Origin: Herbaspirillum hiltneri N3
Lineage (GTDB): Bacteria; Pseudomonadota; Gammaproteobacteria; Burkholderiales; Burkholderiaceae_D
Length of the DNA: 64,000 nucleotides
NCBI RefSeq assembly: GCF_001267925.1
Contig: NZ_CP011409.1
Location: 1,674,001 to 1,738,000 of the forward strand
Reading direction: 5' to 3'
Shown: positions 62,313-64,000 of the stretch, piece after piece
How the letters are laid out: every line of letters begins with the position of its first letter
Position numbering within the stretch: the stretch's first letter is position 1
Translations under genes and position numbers: made by a program
Notes under the pieces: model-generated
Databases searched by the model: none
What the model was told of the DNA's origin: nothing
The model's input: only the letters and a program-made list of their open reading frames with translations

Positions 62313-63941
62313 ATGAAGCTATTCAGAAAAGGCCTGCTGCTGGTTGCGATTCCCGGCATGTTCGAGCTTGGCTTGCTGGGGATCCTGTACAAGAGCCAGG
62401 AGAACGCTACGCGGGCCGAAGTCTGGGCCCTGCACACCAAGGACGTCATCATCCAGGCGGGAGAAGTGCGCGAGCCCGTGCTGCTGCAATCGGCGCGGCT
62501 GCGCGCCGCCATCATTCTTAATGATCCGTCCGGGCTTGAGAAGAACGATCTGTGGGACAGCCTCGACAAGGAAATCGGCGAACTGCGCGCGCTGGTCGGC
62601 GACAACACCGAACAACGCCGGCGTGTGGAGGAGATCGGCGCCTCCGTGCGGGAATACCGCCAGTGGATTGACATCCAGACCGAACTTCTCAAGAACGGCA
62701 AGCGCGATGAGCTGGTGGCGGCCTTGCGCGATCCCAAGGCGCTGCGGCTGATTCAGGTGATTCAGCGGCAACTGGTCGAGTTCATCAAGGTGGAAGAAAA
62801 CCTGGATGAGCAGCGACTGAAAGCCGTGTCCGAGGCGCGATTGATGCAGAACGTCGCTCTGGTGATCGCCTTGCTCGGCGCAATACTCGCCGCCGCACTG
62901 GCTGCACGGATTTTCAGCCGTGACGTCGGTGGTCGTCTGGCCGTGCTGACCGGCAATGCGCTCAAGCTGACCGAAGGCGGGGTGCTGGCCCAGCGCGTAG
63001 GCGGCAACGATGAAATCACCGAGCTCGACAAAGTGCTGCACGAGGCCAGCGCGCGCCTGCGCCAGGCCGAGGACGACGCACGGGCCTACCGTGAAGAACT
63101 CGAGCGTCACGCACGCGAGCTGACCGCCGTGAATGAAGATCTGCAGCGCCAGACGCAGGACAACGAAATGTTCATCTACAGCGTGTCGCATGACCTGCGC
63201 TCGCCGCTGGTCAACCTGCAGGGGTTCAGCAAGGAACTGCATCATTCTGTCGGCGAGCTGCACGACACCATCAACGCCAGCGATCTCAACGACGGGGACA
63301 AGCAGCGCATCCGCGACATCATCGAGGAAGACGTCGAAGTGTCGCTGCGCTTCATCCGCACTGCGGTAACGCGTTCGGCAGCGATCATCGACGCCATGTT
63401 GCGGCTGTCGCGCGTGGGGCGCGTCGAGTACCAGGCGCAAGAGACCAACGTCGACGAGATCGTCGCGCGCGTCATCGACGCCATGAGCAACACCATCCGC
63501 GAGCGCCAGGCATTGGTGGTGTCGCAGCCGCTGCCGCCGTGCTACGGCGACCCGACCGCGATCGAACAGATCTTCGGCAACCTGATCGGCAATGCAGTCA
63601 ATTACCTCGATCCCAAGCGCCCCGGTACGGTCGAAATCGGCGTGCTGCCGCCGGATCCTGGCCAGCCCGATTTTCGCATCTACTACGTGCGCGACAACGG
63701 CCTAGGCATTCCGGCCGACTATCTCAGCAAGATGTTTTCCGCCTTCCACCGTCTTCACGCGGATGTCGCCCAAGGCGAAGGCGTCGGCCTGGCGCTGATC
63801 AAGCGCATCGTACTGCGCCATGGCGGCAAGATCTGGGTCGAATCCGTCGAAGGCGCCGGCACCACCTTTTATACCTCGCTACCGGTGCGACCGGTGCAGC
63901 CCGCAACCCAATTGGCTCAAGGAGAACAGACTCATGGCTGA
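62313..63941 (+). CDS. CHASE3-like sensor histidine kinase
   Basis: A 542-residue membrane kinase. Helix ~6-25, a periplasmic helical CHASE3-like domain ~30-180, helix ~185-205, HAMP-like linker (RLAVLTGNALKLTEGGVLAQ) and coiled coil, HisKA with His in YSVSHDLRSPLVNL near residue 292, HATPase with NLIGNAVNYL and GVGLALIKRIVLR. This kinase type resembles phytochrome-like (Cph1-like) kinases in its core. GGAGAGAG lies upstream of the ATG at 62313. It overlaps the response regulator gene by eight bases. Confidence 0.9.
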   Translation: MKLFRKGLLLVAIPGMFELGLLGILYKSQENATRAEVWALHTKDVIIQAGEVREPVLLQSARLRAAIILNDPSGLEKNDLWDSLDKEIGELRALVGDNTEQRRRVEEIGASVREYRQWIDIQTELLKNGKRDELVAALRDPKALRLIQVIQRQLVEFIKVEENLDEQRLKAVSEARLMQNVALVIALLGAILAAALAARIFSRDVGGRLAVLTGNALKLTEGGVLAQRVGGNDEITELDKVLHEASARLRQAEDDARAYREELERHARELTAVNEDLQRQTQDNEMFIYSVSHDLRSPLVNLQGFSKELHHSVGELHDTINASDLNDGDKQRIRDIIEEDVEVSLRFIRTAVTRSAAIIDAMLRLSRVGRVEYQAQETNVDEIVARVIDAMSNTIRERQALVVSQPLPPCYGDPTAIEQIFGNLIGNAVNYLDPKRPGTVEIGVLPPDPGQPDFRIYYVRDNGLGIPADYLSKMFSAFHRLHADVAQGEGVGLALIKRIVLRHGGKIWVESVEGAGTTFYTSLPVRPVQPATQLAQGEQTHG

Positions 63942-64000
63942 CAAAGACGAAGTAGGGATATTGCTGGTCGAAGACGACGATGGCCACGCCTTGCTGGTGG
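63934..64000 (+). CDS. Response regulator, 3' partial
   Basis: The first 22 residues (MADKDEVGILLVEDDDGHAL) are the start of a CheY-type receiver domain, with the acidic pair EDDD. The rest lies outside the window. AAGGAGA precedes the ATG, which overlaps the kinase stop. Kinase and receiver are likely partners. Confidence 0.85.
   Translation, partial: MADKDEVGILLVEDDDGHALLV

Overview
The window is GC-rich bacterial chromosome with short intergenic gaps and many ATGA-type gene overlaps. Gene content and protein character (pepN next to fbp, a HerA-like ATPase beside an SNF2 helicase, feoA-feoB followed by a Cys-rich membrane peptide, several CHASE-type sensors, many LysR, AraC, TetR and EamA proteins) suggest a betaproteobacterium of the Burkholderiales, most likely Oxalobacteraceae (Herbaspirillum or Collimonas relatives). 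That placement is inference from gene content; no 16S rRNA is present. There is one tRNA gene, tRNA-Thr(CGT), and no recognisable insertion sequence, prophage or CRISPR array.

Layout. 1-12.4 kb is core-like: HerA-like ATPase (cut at the left edge), SNF2 helicase, EamA permease, quinone oxidoreductase, a tiny membrane protein, a DUF4136 lipoprotein, aminopeptidase N, fructose-1,6-bisphosphatase, a PfpI protein and RarD. 12.5-19 kb is an accessory region next to the tRNA: an unidentified outer-membrane barrel, an AraC/glyoxalase pair, then an AT-richer island with a P-loop kinase, a HEPN-like protein, a two-helix membrane protein and a secreted protein. Three copies of a 25-bp dyad repeat lie between the island genes. 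19-28.5 kb holds small detoxification and redox genes (SDR, MDR, DsbA/FrnE, RibD-like, VOC, YciI) with their regulators. One TetR gene there carries matching palindromes at its own start and upstream of the neighbouring SDR gene, and one SDR gene is broken by a single amber codon.

28.8-40.8 kb is a signalling block. A periplasmic solute-binding protein is translationally coupled to a CHASE-PAS-PAS-GGDEF-EAL protein. Further on, a four-gene set encodes a CHASE3-GAF hybrid kinase with three receiver domains, a CheR methyltransferase, a CheB methylesterase and a REC-kinase, without CheA, CheW or receptor genes in view. 41-47.8 kb has an SDR lacking the catalytic tyrosine, a LysR regulator, a D-cysteine desulfhydrase-like enzyme, a sterol desaturase-type hydroxylase and the feo operon with a clear Fur box. 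48-52 kb has an ECF sigma factor fused to a SnoaL domain and followed by a separate SnoaL protein, a GST/NmrA pair, and an ArsR/SRPBCC pair whose start region is a 25-bp perfect inverted repeat. 52-64 kb has a MASE4 histidine kinase, an AraC regulator, an EamA permease, an HDOD protein, a FUSC exporter, a LysR-CoA transferase divergent pair, and a final histidine kinase overlapping a response regulator that runs off the right edge.

The strongest leads are regulatory: the ArsR inverted repeat, the twin TetR operators, the phased 25-bp dyad repeat in the AT-rich island, and the coupled solute-binding protein/c-di-GMP pair. I did not find a convincing wholly new multi-gene system. The island at 15.4-17.8 kb is the best place to look for one.
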